From Laccaria trichodermophora (taxonomy: Eukaryota > Basidiomycota > Agaricomycetes > Agaricales > Hydnangiaceae): DNA of 64,000 nt. The translations under genes were made by a program, and so were the position numbers. Where the stretch lies: assembly GCA_018417955.1 (NCBI GenBank), contig JACTVC010000007.1:1240001-1304000 (forward strand). Direction: 5' to 3'. The notes below the pieces were generated by a model. It did not search any database. It worked only from the letters and a program-made list of their open reading frames with translations, and was not told where the DNA came from. Shown here piece by piece: positions 63,961 to 64,000 of this stretch. Position 1 is the stretch's first letter. Every line of letters begins with the position of its first letter.

Positions 63961-64000
63961 ACTGATTTCTGCAGTTGGCACAGCTCCCTTAGAACATTCA

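Overview
The window looks like a transposon-dense stretch of a basidiomycete (Agaricomycete-type) nuclear genome. The reasons are 50-60 nt GT-AG introns, several degraded KDZ (Kyakuja-Dileera-Zisupton) transposases with CxC5/CxC6 cysteine clusters, a Tc1/mariner-type transposase with two short introns, and a background in which older copies have lost CpG to TpG/CpA. There is no rRNA, no CRISPR array, no intact tRNA and no recognisable reverse transcriptase or integrase. Nearly all coding sequence is transposon-derived or decayed. The clearest intact models are a 659-residue gene of unknown function (27,690-29,931, minus) and the Tc1/mariner-type transposase (56,873-57,959, minus).

Layout: 1-6.4 kb holds palindrome-armed elements, pieces of decayed genes and tandem repeats. 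6.4-16.8 kb holds KDZ and unclassified gene relics, one complete palindrome-armed element (10,103-12,063) and a short AT-rich mitochondrial-like patch. 17.2-20.7 kb holds two more palindrome-armed elements, one complete with a perfect 9-bp target duplication (18,726-20,688). 21-25.2 kb holds multi-exon gene relics, and 25.4-27.4 kb AT-rich tandem repeats. 27.7-31 kb is a CpG-retaining gene island, and 31-41 kb repeats and gene relics. 41.1-44.1 kb holds a chimeric hAT-like MITE abutting a KDZ relic that ends in a palindromic array. 45-51.9 kb holds repeats, relics and another palindrome-armed element. 53.4-58.1 kb is a 4.7-kb two-gene Tc1/mariner-like element. 58.4-59.7 kb holds a rearranged KDZ relic, and 59.8-64 kb a further relic, an intact hAT-like MITE and dispersed repeats.

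Two systems stand out. First, 53,424-58,127 is bounded by about 65-bp terminal inverted repeats and TA dinucleotides, and its two flanks are the two halves of one dispersed repeat whose uninterrupted copy lies near 2,190. It carries the transposase and, convergently, a second multi-exon gene. That gene is split by a clean 940-bp TG...CA insertion with a 4-bp CCTT duplication and reads in frame (412 residues) when the insertion is left out. Second, a family of elements begins AGGTCTTTA and ends GTAAAGTACTG, with arrays of GGAATCC/GGAGTCC palindromes inside the ends. Two copies have 9-bp target duplications, and two KDZ relics run directly into the same arrays and right terminus. This suggests that KDZ-type transposase may mobilise the family.
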